A stretch of 64,000 nucleotides of DNA from Brockia lithotrophica. GTDB taxonomy: Bacteria > Bacillota > Bacilli > Thermicanales > DSM-22653. Below the pieces are notes generated by a model. It was not told the origin of the DNA, made no database searches, and saw nothing but the letters and a program-made list of their open reading frames with translations. The position numbers and the translations under genes were made by a program. The stretch is taken from the NCBI RefSeq assembly GCF_003633725.1, contig NZ_RBIJ01000001.1, positions 751,302-815,301 on the forward strand, written 5' to 3'. Below, piece after piece: positions 17,296-27,918 of the stretch (within the stretch, counting starts at the first letter, position 1; each line of letters starts with the position of its first letter).

Positions 17296-18861
17296 ATGCC
17301 ACGACAGAGCCTCTTGCGCGGAACCTTCACGCTCCTCTTCGCCGGCGTCTTTGGCCGCCTCATGGGCTTTCTCCCCAAGTTCGCGATCCCGCGCCTCGCG
17401 GGTACGGAGGTTCTCGGGCTCGCTCAGCTCGTCCTCCCGCTCCTCTTTTTCTTCCTCGCCTTCGCCCGTTTTGGACTCCACGTCGCCTTACCCAAAGGCA
17501 TCGCCCAAGCGGCGAGCAAGCAAGACGACGTGCGTATGGCCCGCCTGTTCTACCTCGCCGCGGGGCTCACCCTGGGCTTCGGGGGGGTGGGCGGCGCCCT
17601 CCTCGCCATCCTCGCCGAGCCCTTGGCCCGCTGGGCCTTTGCCAACCCCGAGCTCGTCCTCCCCCTCCGCGTGGCCGGGCTTGCGCTCGGAATCATGGGG
17701 ATCGGCACGGTCTTGCGCGCGTACTTTCAAGGCCTTTCGGACATGCGCCCGCCGGCCGTCGCCGCCACCGTAGAGGTGCTCGTCCGAAGTCCTGCGGCGG
17801 TTTTGCTCGCGTGGCTCCTTCTTCCCTACGGTTCTTCCGCGGCGGCGGCGGGAATCCTCGCCGCAACGCTTTTGGGAGAAATCGCCAGCCTCGCCTACCT
17901 CGCCCTGCGCTACCGCCGCGACCCTACGTTCCGTCCGCCGAAGGCGGTGCGCATCCCGTTCCTTGGCTCTCAAAACGTCCGCGACGACCTCCGCTTTCTC
18001 TTTAGGGAAGGCTGGCCCGTGTTCCTCACCCAGGTGATCGCCTCGTCGGCCTACGCCGTAGAACCCATTCTCGTGAACCGGGCCCTCCTCCACGGAGGCG
18101 CCTCCGCTTCGGAAGCCGCCGCACTCTACGGGGAACTTACCGGTCTCGCCGTCTTTCTCGTCTGGTTCCCGACCACCTTTTCGTATTCGCTTTCGCAAAG
18201 CCTCATTCCTGCCATGGCCGAAGCCTGGGCCCGAAACGACCGCAGGCGCACCGCCGAGCTCCTCCGCCAGAGCGTGCGCCACACCGCGGCGTTCACCTTT
18301 CCGTTTGCCGCCTTCTTCTTTTTCTTCGCCTCGCCCCTCGCCGAGGTCCTCTTTGCCACTCCGCGCCTTGCGCCCCACCTCTCCCTCCTCGCCCTTGCCG
18401 CACCTTTCCTCTACGTCCAGGGACCCTTGGGATCCGCCTTGCAGGCGCTGGGGTGGTCGCAGGTAAACGCCCGCAATACGCTTGCCGCAAGCGTCCTCAA
18501 GCTCGCCGCAATCCTCGCCCTCGCCCCCCGGCCCGATTTGGGGATCCGAGGCGTCACCGTGGCGTACGTGCTGCAAGGCGTCCTCCTCACCGTCCTACAC
18601 CACCGCGCGCTCGTCCGCCGCCTCGGATTCTCCCCCGCCGGGGAAACCGAAGGAAAGCTGTTCCTCGTGGCCCTGGCGAGCGCGGCAACCGGGGTGTACG
18701 CCCTGCGCCTCCTCCCCGCCGAAGTCGTCCTGGGAGGATCCGTACAGGAGCTTCTCTTCGCCCTCCTCGCGGCCGCGCTCCTCTACGCCCTTCTCGCCGA
18801 ACGGCTGGGGCTTTACCCCTTTTCCGCCACGCTCACCCGCCTCCTTCGCGGCGAGGGGTAG
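17296..18861 (+). CDS. spoVB: stage V sporulation protein B, MATE/MOP-type lipid flippase
   Basis: 521 aa, about 14 hydrophobic segments throughout, with the polysaccharide-transporter/MOP N-terminus LLRGTFTLLFAGVFGRLMGF. Members flip lipid-linked glycan precursors; SpoVB acts in spore cortex synthesis. Position next to comN and yrbG is the same as in Bacillus, which is the reason for spoVB over a paralogue. Its last 29 bp overlap the convergent yrbG gene. Confidence 0.85.
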   Translation: MPRQSLLRGTFTLLFAGVFGRLMGFLPKFAIPRLAGTEVLGLAQLVLPLLFFFLAFARFGLHVALPKGIAQAASKQDDVRMARLFYLAAGLTLGFGGVGGALLAILAEPLARWAFANPELVLPLRVAGLALGIMGIGTVLRAYFQGLSDMRPPAVAATVEVLVRSPAAVLLAWLLLPYGSSAAAAGILAATLLGEIASLAYLALRYRRDPTFRPPKAVRIPFLGSQNVRDDLRFLFREGWPVFLTQVIASSAYAVEPILVNRALLHGGASASEAAALYGELTGLAVFLVWFPTTFSYSLSQSLIPAMAEAWARNDRRRTAELLRQSVRHTAAFTFPFAAFFFFFASPLAEVLFATPRLAPHLSLLALAAPFLYVQGPLGSALQALGWSQVNARNTLAASVLKLAAILALAPRPDLGIRGVTVAYVLQGVLLTVLHHRALVRRLGFSPAGETEGKLFLVALASAATGVYALRLLPAEVVLGGSVQELLFALLAAALLYALLAERLGLYPFSATLTRLLRGEG

Positions 18862-19600
18862 ACGAACACGGTTCGGACCCGTCGCTTCCGGAGGAAGGTG
18901 CGGGGGGACATTCCGCTTCATCCTTGAGGTCGAGGTACACCGTACCCTCGCGGTCCAACGTCATGAGAAAGACGTCCTCCGGCCGCGCGATGCCGCGGGC
19001 GCGCAGTTCTTCCCGAAGCCAACGTTCGTCCTTCCCCGTACGCTTGAGGTTTTCTGTAATCACCTCTCCGTCCATGATCACGGGCAAGGGATGGACGTCC
19101 TTCACCTTCGGCGGGATGCCCAAGTCCTCCGGCGTAAGGGGCTGACGCTCGGGCTTCTTGACCACGGAGAGCTTCCCCGAAGGTTCGAGGTACGCGAACT
19201 CGACCTCGGATACGTCCAAGATGTCCTTTTCCCGAAGCTGCATGAAGAGGTCGTCGATGTTGTACCGGTGGGCGCGCATCTCGCGGTCGCGGATCTTTCC
19301 GCGTTCGATAAGGATGGACGGCTTCCCGTCGACGAAGTCGCGAAAGCGGCGGCTCTTCATCGACGCGTAGGAGATGACGATCTGCGTGAGCGCGAGGAGG
19401 AGGATCGGGCCAAGCCCGTGGTACAGCGGCATTTCCAGGTCGTCAATCGTGAAGGCGGCGATTTCCGCGATCACGATCGAGACGACAAGGTCGAAGAGGG
19501 AAACCTGCCCGATTTCCCGCTTCCCCATAAGACGAATGATGAACATGAGGTACGCATACATGATCAGGGAACGTACGAGCATGCGCAAAAAGTCTTCCAC
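18833..19600 (-). CDS. yrbG: YetF/YrbG-family membrane protein (DUF421)
   Basis: 255 aa. Three N-terminal membrane helices (LIMYAYLMFIIRLMGKREIG, LVVSIVIAEIAAF, GLGPILLLALTQIVISY), followed by the cytoplasmic DUF421 domain with KPSILIERGKI and NIDDLFMQLREKDILDVSEV. Homologues include spore membrane proteins, and the place between spoVB and yrzE is conserved. GTG start at 19600 with GGGAGGG 7 nt upstream. Acidic low-complexity C-tail overlaps spoVB in antisense. Confidence 0.85.
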   Translation of the reverse strand: MEDFLRMLVRSLIMYAYLMFIIRLMGKREIGQVSLFDLVVSIVIAEIAAFTIDDLEMPLYHGLGPILLLALTQIVISYASMKSRRFRDFVDGKPSILIERGKIRDREMRAHRYNIDDLFMQLREKDILDVSEVEFAYLEPSGKLSVVKKPERQPLTPEDLGIPPKVKDVHPLPVIMDGEVITENLKRTGKDERWLREELRARGIARPEDVFLMTLDREGTVYLDLKDEAECPPAPSSGSDGSEPCSSTPRREGGG

Positions 19601-19685
19601 CCGCAAACCCTCCCGCGGTTTCCACCTCGTTTCGGGCAGGGCATACGACCCACGGGCGTAGTATGCGCAGATCGGGGGGACACCG

Positions 19686-20078
19686 ATGGAGTTCGTCAAG
19701 GCGTACGTGCTCTCGCTCGTCCTTTTCGTCCTCGTGGGCACGGCGGTGGTCCTCGTGTTCCCGGGTAGGGACGGAGAAGTCGAAGTCGGACGGGAGATGT
19801 GGTCGCTTCCCGGACTCGTCCTGGGGACGCACCTGGGCGTGGCGTACGCAGCCGGATGGTTTCTCGGAAGCAGACAAAACGAAGGAGGGTGGCCGGCAGG
19901 GGCGCTCCTCGGCGCCCTCTACCTCGCCACCCTCGCCGGGTTTGCCTGGATCTTCTTCGACCGAACGCCCAACCTCCCGACGGTCGCCCTCCTCGTGGGA
20001 GCGACGGCCGCCGGCGCGTTGGGAACCCTTTCGTCGCACCTGTTCCTCCGCCGAACGCCGCACCGGCGGAAGCGCTGA
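19686..20078 (+). CDS. yrzE: YrzE/TIGR04086-family membrane protein
   Basis: 130 aa with four hydrophobic helices and a basic C-terminus RRTPHRRKR. The family has no established function but occurs at this locus in spore-formers, between yrbG and yajC. It diverges from yrbG; the 85-bp gap holds GGGGG as ribosome site. Confidence 0.75.
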   Translation: MEFVKAYVLSLVLFVLVGTAVVLVFPGRDGEVEVGREMWSLPGLVLGTHLGVAYAAGWFLGSRQNEGGWPAGALLGALYLATLAGFAWIFFDRTPNLPTVALLVGATAAGALGTLSSHLFLRRTPHRRKR

Positions 20079-20083
20079 ACGCG

Positions 20084-20419
20084 TCACTTTTCCCCCTTGT
20101 CGTCGCGGAGGACGGCGCTTATGGCGCTTCGTTCAAACGTGAGCCGGCTGTCGCCGGCGCGGAGGACGACCGTCTTGTCGTCGAGGTCGACGATCGTGCC
20201 GTGCAGGCCGCCGATGGTCACTACCCGGTCTCCCTTCTTCAGGGCGGCGAGCATACGCTCGCGCTCTTTTTGCCGCTTTTGTTGCGGGCGGATGAGGAGG
20301 AAGTAAAAGAGGACGAACATGAGGAGGAGAAGGATGAGCGAGGAATACTGGGCGTACACCTGGGCGATGCTGCCGTCTCCGCCGGTCTGCGCCAGGGTTG
20401 CCGTGGGCTCGTAAGGCAC
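20084..20419 (-). CDS. yajC: preprotein translocase subunit YajC
   Basis: 111 aa. One membrane helix (LILLLLMFVLFYFLLIRPQ) followed by the YajC motif RPQQKRQKER and a small beta domain (GDRVVTIGGLHGTIVDLDD). Works with SecDF. The ribosome site AAAGGGAGG directly abuts an ATG (20425), leaving no spacing, whereas a GTG two codons later has 6 nt, so I place the start at GTG 20419. Confidence 0.9.
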   Translation of the reverse strand: MPYEPTATLAQTGGDGSIAQVYAQYSSLILLLLMFVLFYFLLIRPQQKRQKERERMLAALKKGDRVVTIGGLHGTIVDLDDKTVVLRAGDSRLTFERSAISAVLRDDKGEK

Positions 20420-20466
20420 GGGCATCCTCCCTTTCGTGTACCGGGGATTCGTGGGTTCCGATCGAC

Positions 20467-22722
<2,256 letters not shown>

Positions 22723-22726
<4 letters not shown>

Positions 22727-23721
22727 CGCTCGATCCGCGGCCCGCAGGGCGTGTGCAGGGGGTTGGGAAGAAGGCCGTAGGGCCTGAAGACGTCGGGCAT
22801 GAAGAGGCGCTGGGCGCCCGCGTCGCTTACGCCTGCGTAGAGGACGGCCGTCCCGTCGGGATTGCGCACGAGGCCGCCGGGAAACACGACGTTCGCTACG
22901 TCCTCCCGCTTCGCCGGGCCTTCCACAAAGTTGCGCCGCTCCGCGACGATCCGCACGTCGGTAAAGTGAAACGTCACCGGGTCGAAGACGAAGGTGAGGG
23001 CGTAGTAGTCGCGGTAGCGCGTCACCTCGTCGGCAAAGCGCGCGATGTGGCCGATGACGGCAAGCCGACCATCCGGAAGGAGCTGGGCTTCGTTTACCCC
23101 GCCCCATTCCTCGTCCAAAAAGAGGCCTTCGAGAATGGGGGCGGACTCGAAGAGGTCGGGGCGAAGTTCGTCCAGGCTCTCCACGGTGAAGAAGCCGATC
23201 TTCCCCCGCCCCCCTACCTTGCCCTGCGGGCGCGTAAAGACGCCAATACGCCCGTCCTTGAGTTCGACGAGCCGAATGTCCTTCATCCCGTCCGGTCCGT
23301 AGAAGAAGGGGCGAAGGGAACGCACGTCGGAACCGCGGAAGAGGATGGTCCGCCACCACCAAAAGCGCGGCGGTACCCCCCGCGGGTGGATGAACGTCTC
23401 TACGCCGCCGAAGACGAGTTCACCCTGCACGCGTGCGACAAAAGGGTCTTGGAGGGAAAAGATGGGCGTGTCCGGGAGGAGTTCCCATTCGCCTCGTTCG
23501 TTTTCCGCAAAAAAATACACCTCGGAGACCTCGCTGCGGCGGTTTTCTACCCGGCCGGCGATGAGCCAGCGCCCGGCATCGCAAAAGGGAGGGGTGATGT
23601 TGTACACATCTCGGTCGTCAACGCCGACGAAGTGCAGGATTTCTGCGCGGAACGGCCCCTCCCCGGCCCGCAGCTCGCGAAGGAGGTCTTCGGCCGAACG
23701 CGCCCGTCTGATCTGTACCAT
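22723..23721 (-). CDS. DUF1861-family beta-propeller protein, possible glycoside-active enzyme
   Basis: 332 aa. The repeating pattern of short strands with Trp, Asp and Phe (HFVGVDDRDVYNITPPF, PIFSLQDPFVARVQGELVFG, DIRLVELKDGRIGVFTRPQG, GGVNEAQLLPDGRLAVIGH) resembles DUF1861 and the five-bladed propellers of GH43/GH130-type enzymes. Catalytic activity is unproven. ATG at 23721 has GGAGGG 9 nt upstream. Next to a sugar nucleotidyltransferase and two glycosyltransferases, it plausibly phosphorolyses, hydrolyses or binds the glycan they make. Confidence 0.65.
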
Positions 23722-24384
23722 CTCCGGTGTCCCTCCGCCCATACGCAACTCCCCCAACCGGCAACCCGTCTCGGCGGGTCTTCCTCTCCAACAGTATGCG
23801 TCTCGCGGGCGCGGTCGTGAACGGCAAAGAGCGCCACCGCGCAAGTCCCGCCGCGGTGCGTGCGCCGCACAGCCGAACTCCGCACCTCCGCCTCCGCATC
23901 CGGCTACGCCGCGTCCCGAAGGCGGACGCGCTCCCTTGCGGATGAACGCATACTCTACAGAAATATACCCGCTCGCGGGGAAGCTGTAAAGGCGCGGACG
24001 AGCCAAAGGTTCGTCTCGTGGAGGTGGGGTTTTCGCATCTCCCGCCCCATCGGGGGCGGCGCCGGGTAAAGCACAAATTTCCAGACATTGCCTTGACGAA
24101 ATTGTGAAAGTCATGCATAATGAGTTATGTAGTACATATCGTCTCCGCCTCCGTCTCCGTACGCGAGATGCGGGAGCGGAGGCGGTCCCCGGTGCGTCCC
24201 GTATTCCGTTCGCAGGGACAGAAGAATCGCGTGCGCAGGGGGACTCACCGAGCCCTATCCGGAACAGGCGGCACGGTCGTGGCGCGAAAGCCGGCATGCC
24301 GAAGAGAAATGCCCAAGCAGCACATACTAGCAGGGAAGGGCTTGCGTGTGCGGGCGCGTACACAGGACAAAAGGAGGGACACGG
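23722..24384. other. 663-bp divergent intergenic region
   Basis: No coding frame with a ribosome site. It holds a good plus-strand promoter (24093-24121), a CATAA-TGAG-TTATG palindrome over its -10 (24116-24129), and a roughly 260-nt GC-rich leader before the nucleotidyltransferase gene containing paired GGCGG/CCGCC-type segments. I see no riboswitch class that I can name. Confidence 0.5.
24093..24121 (+). promoter_or_regulatory. promoter of the glycan gene cluster
   Basis: -35 TTGACG (24093-24098), 17 bp, -10 CATAAT (24116-24121). The -10 is part of the 14-bp palindrome CATAATGAGTTATG, which could be a repressor site. Transcription would begin near 24128, leaving a long leader. Confidence 0.6.
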
Positions 24385-25500
24385 ATGCAGGCGTTGTTGC
24401 TCGCGGGGGGGATGGGCTCTCGCCTTCGCCCCATCACGGAGGACCTGCCGAAGCCGATGGTTCCCCTGGGAAATCGCCCGTGGCTCGCATCGCTGATCCT
24501 GCATCTCCGCAAGGAGGGCGTGTCGCGCTTTGTGCTCGCCGTGAAACACCACGCCCACGTGATCGAAGAGTACTTCGGAGACGGCTCTTCGCTCGGCGTG
24601 GAGATCCGCTACGCCCGGGAACGGGAATACCTCGGCACGGCAGGGGCGATTAAGAACGCCGAACCGTATCTGGAAGACCGCTTTCTCGTCGTCAACGCGG
24701 ACATCGTACACCTGGTAGATCTCGAGCGACTCCTCGCCTTCCACGCAGAACACGGGGGCGCGGTGACCATAGGGCTTACGGAGGTCGAAGATCCTTCCGC
24801 TTACGGCGTCGTGGCCCAGGGGGAACGGGGGGAAATCCTCCGCTTCGTCGAAAAGCCAAAGATCGAAGAAGCGCCCTCGCGTCGGATCAACGCGGGGGTG
24901 TACGTTCTCGAACGGCGCGTGCTCGACGCGATCCCTCGGGGCCGCGAGGTGTCCATCGAGCGGGAGATCTTTCCCCGCCTCATTGCCGAAGGAGCGGGCG
25001 TTTACGGCCTCCTCCTCGACGGCTACTGGATGGACATCGGAACACCGGAGCGCTATCGCCAAGCGCACTGGGACCTCCTCGACGGTGCATTCCGGCTTCC
25101 GGAATTTCCCGCAGGAGCAAAGAGCGGCATATACGTGGGTAGGCGCGTGCGCATCGGGAAGAACGTGCGCCTCGTGCCCCCGCTTCTTCTGTCCGACGAC
25201 GTGGTCGTGGAAGACGACGCCGTCGTCGGACCGTACGCAATCCTCGGAGAAGGCGTGCGCGTCGGCCGCGGCGCGACGGTCACGCGGACGATCCTCTGGC
25301 GCCGCGCCCGCGTCGGCGAGCTGAGCCATCTCTCCGAGACGATCGGGTGCGAAGGGGTGGAGACGCCACCCGCGTACACGGTACACGCGGCGATCCTCAA
25401 GGTTTCCCGCGAACGGCTCCTGGCGTTGCGCGCCGCCGCGCAGGTGGCCTCCTCCGCATCCGCAGAAGAAGTCGCGCCAAAGGCGGTGCCCAACCGATGA
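24385..25500 (+). CDS. sugar-1-phosphate nucleotidyltransferase (GDP-mannose/UDP-glucose type)
   Basis: 371 aa. N-terminal nucleotidyltransferase fold with LLLAGGMGSRLRPITEDLPK (residues 4-23, nucleotide loop and Lys), FLVVNADIVHL (metal Asp) and FVEKP; the C-terminal 120 residues show hexapeptide-type left-handed helix repeats (GIYVGRRVRIGKNVRL, VVVEDDAVVGPYAILGEGVRVG). This is the layout of mannose-1-phosphate guanylyltransferases and related enzymes; substrate not determinable. GGAGGG lies 7 nt before the ATG at 24385. Its stop overlaps the next gene's ATG (ATGA). Confidence 0.85.
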   Translation: MQALLLAGGMGSRLRPITEDLPKPMVPLGNRPWLASLILHLRKEGVSRFVLAVKHHAHVIEEYFGDGSSLGVEIRYAREREYLGTAGAIKNAEPYLEDRFLVVNADIVHLVDLERLLAFHAEHGGAVTIGLTEVEDPSAYGVVAQGERGEILRFVEKPKIEEAPSRRINAGVYVLERRVLDAIPRGREVSIEREIFPRLIAEGAGVYGLLLDGYWMDIGTPERYRQAHWDLLDGAFRLPEFPAGAKSGIYVGRRVRIGKNVRLVPPLLLSDDVVVEDDAVVGPYAILGEGVRVGRGATVTRTILWRRARVGELSHLSETIGCEGVETPPAYTVHAAILKVSRERLLALRAAAQVASSASAEEVAPKAVPNR

Positions 25501-26660
25501 AATTCCTCTTCGTGAGCACCTTTCCCCCGACGGCGTGCGGGATTGCCACCTTTACCTCCCACCTGCGAAACGGCATGATCGCCTCCCTTGGACTCGCCCA
25601 GGAAGATCTCCCCGTCCTCGCCGTCGTACCCCCCGGGGAAACGGTGCCGGAAAGCCCCTTCCTCCGCACCCTCCCTAAAGAAGACCGGGAGGCCTATCGA
25701 GAGGCGGCGGAGTGGGTAAACGCTTCGGACGTCGACGTCGTGAACGTTCAACACGAGTTCGGGATCTTCGGCGGCGGGGAGGGGCGATACCTCCTCGACT
25801 TTTTGTCGCGGCTCGAAAAACCGGTCATCACGACGTTTCACACCGTTTTTTCTCGCCGAACCCCTCCCTACGACGCCATACAGGAGGAAATCCTCGCCCG
25901 CAGCACCCTAGCCGTCGTGATGACGCCGAGTGCCGTCCGCTACCTCGTAGAGCAGTACGGGATTCCGCCGGAAAAGGTTCGGGTGATCCCCCACGGCGCA
26001 CCGGCAAAGCCGCGGTTCAGCCGCGAAGCCCTGCGGAGGAAATGGGACGTGCCGGGACGCAAGGTCGTCCTGAGCTTCGGCCTCATCAGCCGCAGCAAAG
26101 GGATCGACCGCTTCCTCACCTACCTTCCGGAGGTCGTGAAGGAGGTGCCGGAGCTCCTCTACCTCGTCGCGGGACAAACGCACCCCGAGGTGCGGCGCCG
26201 AGAAGGCGAAGCCTACCGCGAGGAGCTCGTACGCCTCGTCCGCGAACTTGGCCTCGAGGAACACGTGCGCTTCGTCGACCGCTTCCTGAGCGACGAAGAG
26301 CTCGTGGAACTCCTCGCCGTAAGCGACGTATACATCACCCACTACCCGGGACTCGAGCAGATCTCCAGCGGCACGCTGGCGTACGCCGTAGGGCTCGGCC
26401 GTCCCGTCCTCTCTACGCCCTACACGTACGCCCGCGACCTCCTGGGGCGATTTCCCGACCTCCTCCTCCCTTACGGCGACCAGGACGCATGGTCGTCGGC
26501 GCTGAAGCGGATCCTCCGGGACGACGCGTACCGGAAGGGACTCGAACGCCGACTCCGTGCCGTAGGCCGGAGGATGCGCTGGGAAAACGTGGGCCGCGCG
26601 ATGTGGGAACTGGGCAAGGCGCTGGCCCCGGAAGTCGAGGTGAAGCCGAGCCATGGATAG
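25497..26660 (+). CDS. GT4-family glycosyltransferase
   Basis: 387 aa. GT-B fold: N-terminal FVSTFPPTACGIATFTSHL with the nucleotide-binding Gly cluster, VVNVQHEFGIFGG, and a C-terminal Rossmann half with VVLSFGLISRSKGIDRFL and a degenerate E-x7-E region near YPGLEQISSGTLAYAVGLG. It transfers a sugar from a nucleotide donor; acceptor unknown. Translationally coupled at both ends: 4-bp overlap with the nucleotidyltransferase gene and 8-bp overlap with the alpha/alpha-barrel gene. Confidence 0.85.
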   Translation: MKFLFVSTFPPTACGIATFTSHLRNGMIASLGLAQEDLPVLAVVPPGETVPESPFLRTLPKEDREAYREAAEWVNASDVDVVNVQHEFGIFGGGEGRYLLDFLSRLEKPVITTFHTVFSRRTPPYDAIQEEILARSTLAVVMTPSAVRYLVEQYGIPPEKVRVIPHGAPAKPRFSREALRRKWDVPGRKVVLSFGLISRSKGIDRFLTYLPEVVKEVPELLYLVAGQTHPEVRRREGEAYREELVRLVRELGLEEHVRFVDRFLSDEELVELLAVSDVYITHYPGLEQISSGTLAYAVGLGRPVLSTPYTYARDLLGRFPDLLLPYGDQDAWSSALKRILRDDAYRKGLERRLRAVGRRMRWENVGRAMWELGKALAPEVEVKPSHG

Positions 26661-27783
26661 GGGTCGAAAGGTTTCCTTTCGCCACCTGTTCCGCCTGACG
26701 GACCGCACCGGACTTCTGGAGCACGCCCACAAGCTCCTCCCGCGCCGCAAGGAGGGCTACACCGCGGACGACAACGCCCGCGCCCTCTGGGCGGCGCTCG
26801 CGTGGAGCCGCGAACTCCCCGACGGAGAACTTCGGAATGCCCTCCTCGAACGGGCGGAAATCTACCTCGCGTTCCTCGAATGGGTGAGTTTGCCCGACGG
26901 CCGCTTCCACAACAACGTCACCTACGACGGCCGCCCGGAGGAGGAGTCCCCCTCCGACGACCTGCACGGCCGCGTCCTTTGGGCGCTTGCATGGGCGGAG
27001 AGGAGTTTCCCCCAGCGTCCGCACAGGAAGCTCGCCACCGAACTCCTCGAACACGCGTTGGGCCCCGTGCGGCGGGGGGAAATCCGCGCGCTTCGGGGGA
27101 TGGCCTATACCTTGGCCGCCCTCGCCTACCGCGGAATCCGTAGCACCGAAGAGCGTCGCGCCTTCGACGAGATGCTCGCCGAATTCCGCGCGGCCTTTGC
27201 GGCGCACGCCCGGGAAGGGTGGACGTGGTTCGAACCGCGGCTCACGTACTCCAACGCCCTTCTTCCGTGGGGGCTTCTCGCAGCGTACGAGGTCACGGGC
27301 GATCGGGAGATTCGCGACATCGCCCTCGCCGCGCTCGACTTTTTGATCCGCACGACGACCGACGCCCGCCGCGGGATTGTCCGCCCGGTCGGCAACCGCG
27401 GTTGGGGAGAACCGGGGAAGATCGCCCGCTTCGATCAGCAACCCGTCGACGTCTGGAAGCTCGCCATGGCGACGGAAAAGGCGTACGCCCTCACGCGCAA
27501 CCCCCTCTACCGGGAGACGTTCGCGCGCGCGGCGGCCTGGTTTACGGGGGCCAACGACCTCGGAGTTCCCCTCGTCGACGAAGAAGAGGGTGCTGCCTAC
27601 GACGGCCTCACGCCGACCGGGCCCAACGAAAACGCGGGGGCGGAGGCGACGCTCTCCTACCTCATGACCGCCTACTACGCCGTCCGCATGGCTGCCCTCA
27701 CGGGCCGACACTTCATTCTCACGCCGCAAGGCGAAAGCGTCTTCTTTGCCGAACTCGAGCAGGCAGGCCGTCGGGCCTTGTAA
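26653..27783 (+). CDS. (alpha/alpha)6-barrel glycosidase- or epimerase-like protein
   Basis: 376 aa, almost entirely helical, with repeated Trp/Tyr/Arg-rich helix pairs (ADDNARALWAALAWSREL, DDLHGRVLWALAWAE, TYSNALLPWGLLAAYEVTG, QQPVDVWKLAMATEKAYA). Spacing of acidic residues suggests a six-hairpin toroid as in GH88/GH105, GH127-like or N-acylglucosamine-2-epimerase families. No signal peptide, so cytoplasmic. It lies between two glycosyltransferases in the same transcript. The exact family and activity are not recognised. Confidence 0.6.
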   Translation: MDRGRKVSFRHLFRLTDRTGLLEHAHKLLPRRKEGYTADDNARALWAALAWSRELPDGELRNALLERAEIYLAFLEWVSLPDGRFHNNVTYDGRPEEESPSDDLHGRVLWALAWAERSFPQRPHRKLATELLEHALGPVRRGEIRALRGMAYTLAALAYRGIRSTEERRAFDEMLAEFRAAFAAHAREGWTWFEPRLTYSNALLPWGLLAAYEVTGDREIRDIALAALDFLIRTTTDARRGIVRPVGNRGWGEPGKIARFDQQPVDVWKLAMATEKAYALTRNPLYRETFARAAAWFTGANDLGVPLVDEEEGAAYDGLTPTGPNENAGAEATLSYLMTAYYAVRMAALTGRHFILTPQGESVFFAELEQAGRRAL

Positions 27784-27918
27784 ACCGGAGCCGCACCCGC
27801 CCCCGGAAACGGGCGAACGCCGAACCCGCCCATCCCTTTGTCGCCGGGCGGAACGGCGGACATGTCCGGACGGGCCGCGCCGAAACCCGGTCGCGCGTGC
27901 CCTAGGAGGTGAGAAAAC

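Noticed and set aside
22727-23362. N-terminal extension of queA and of the DUF1861 gene (to 25386)
   Set aside because: Both extended frames lie over real genes in other frames; the chosen starts have family-like N-termini and, for DUF1861, a ribosome site.
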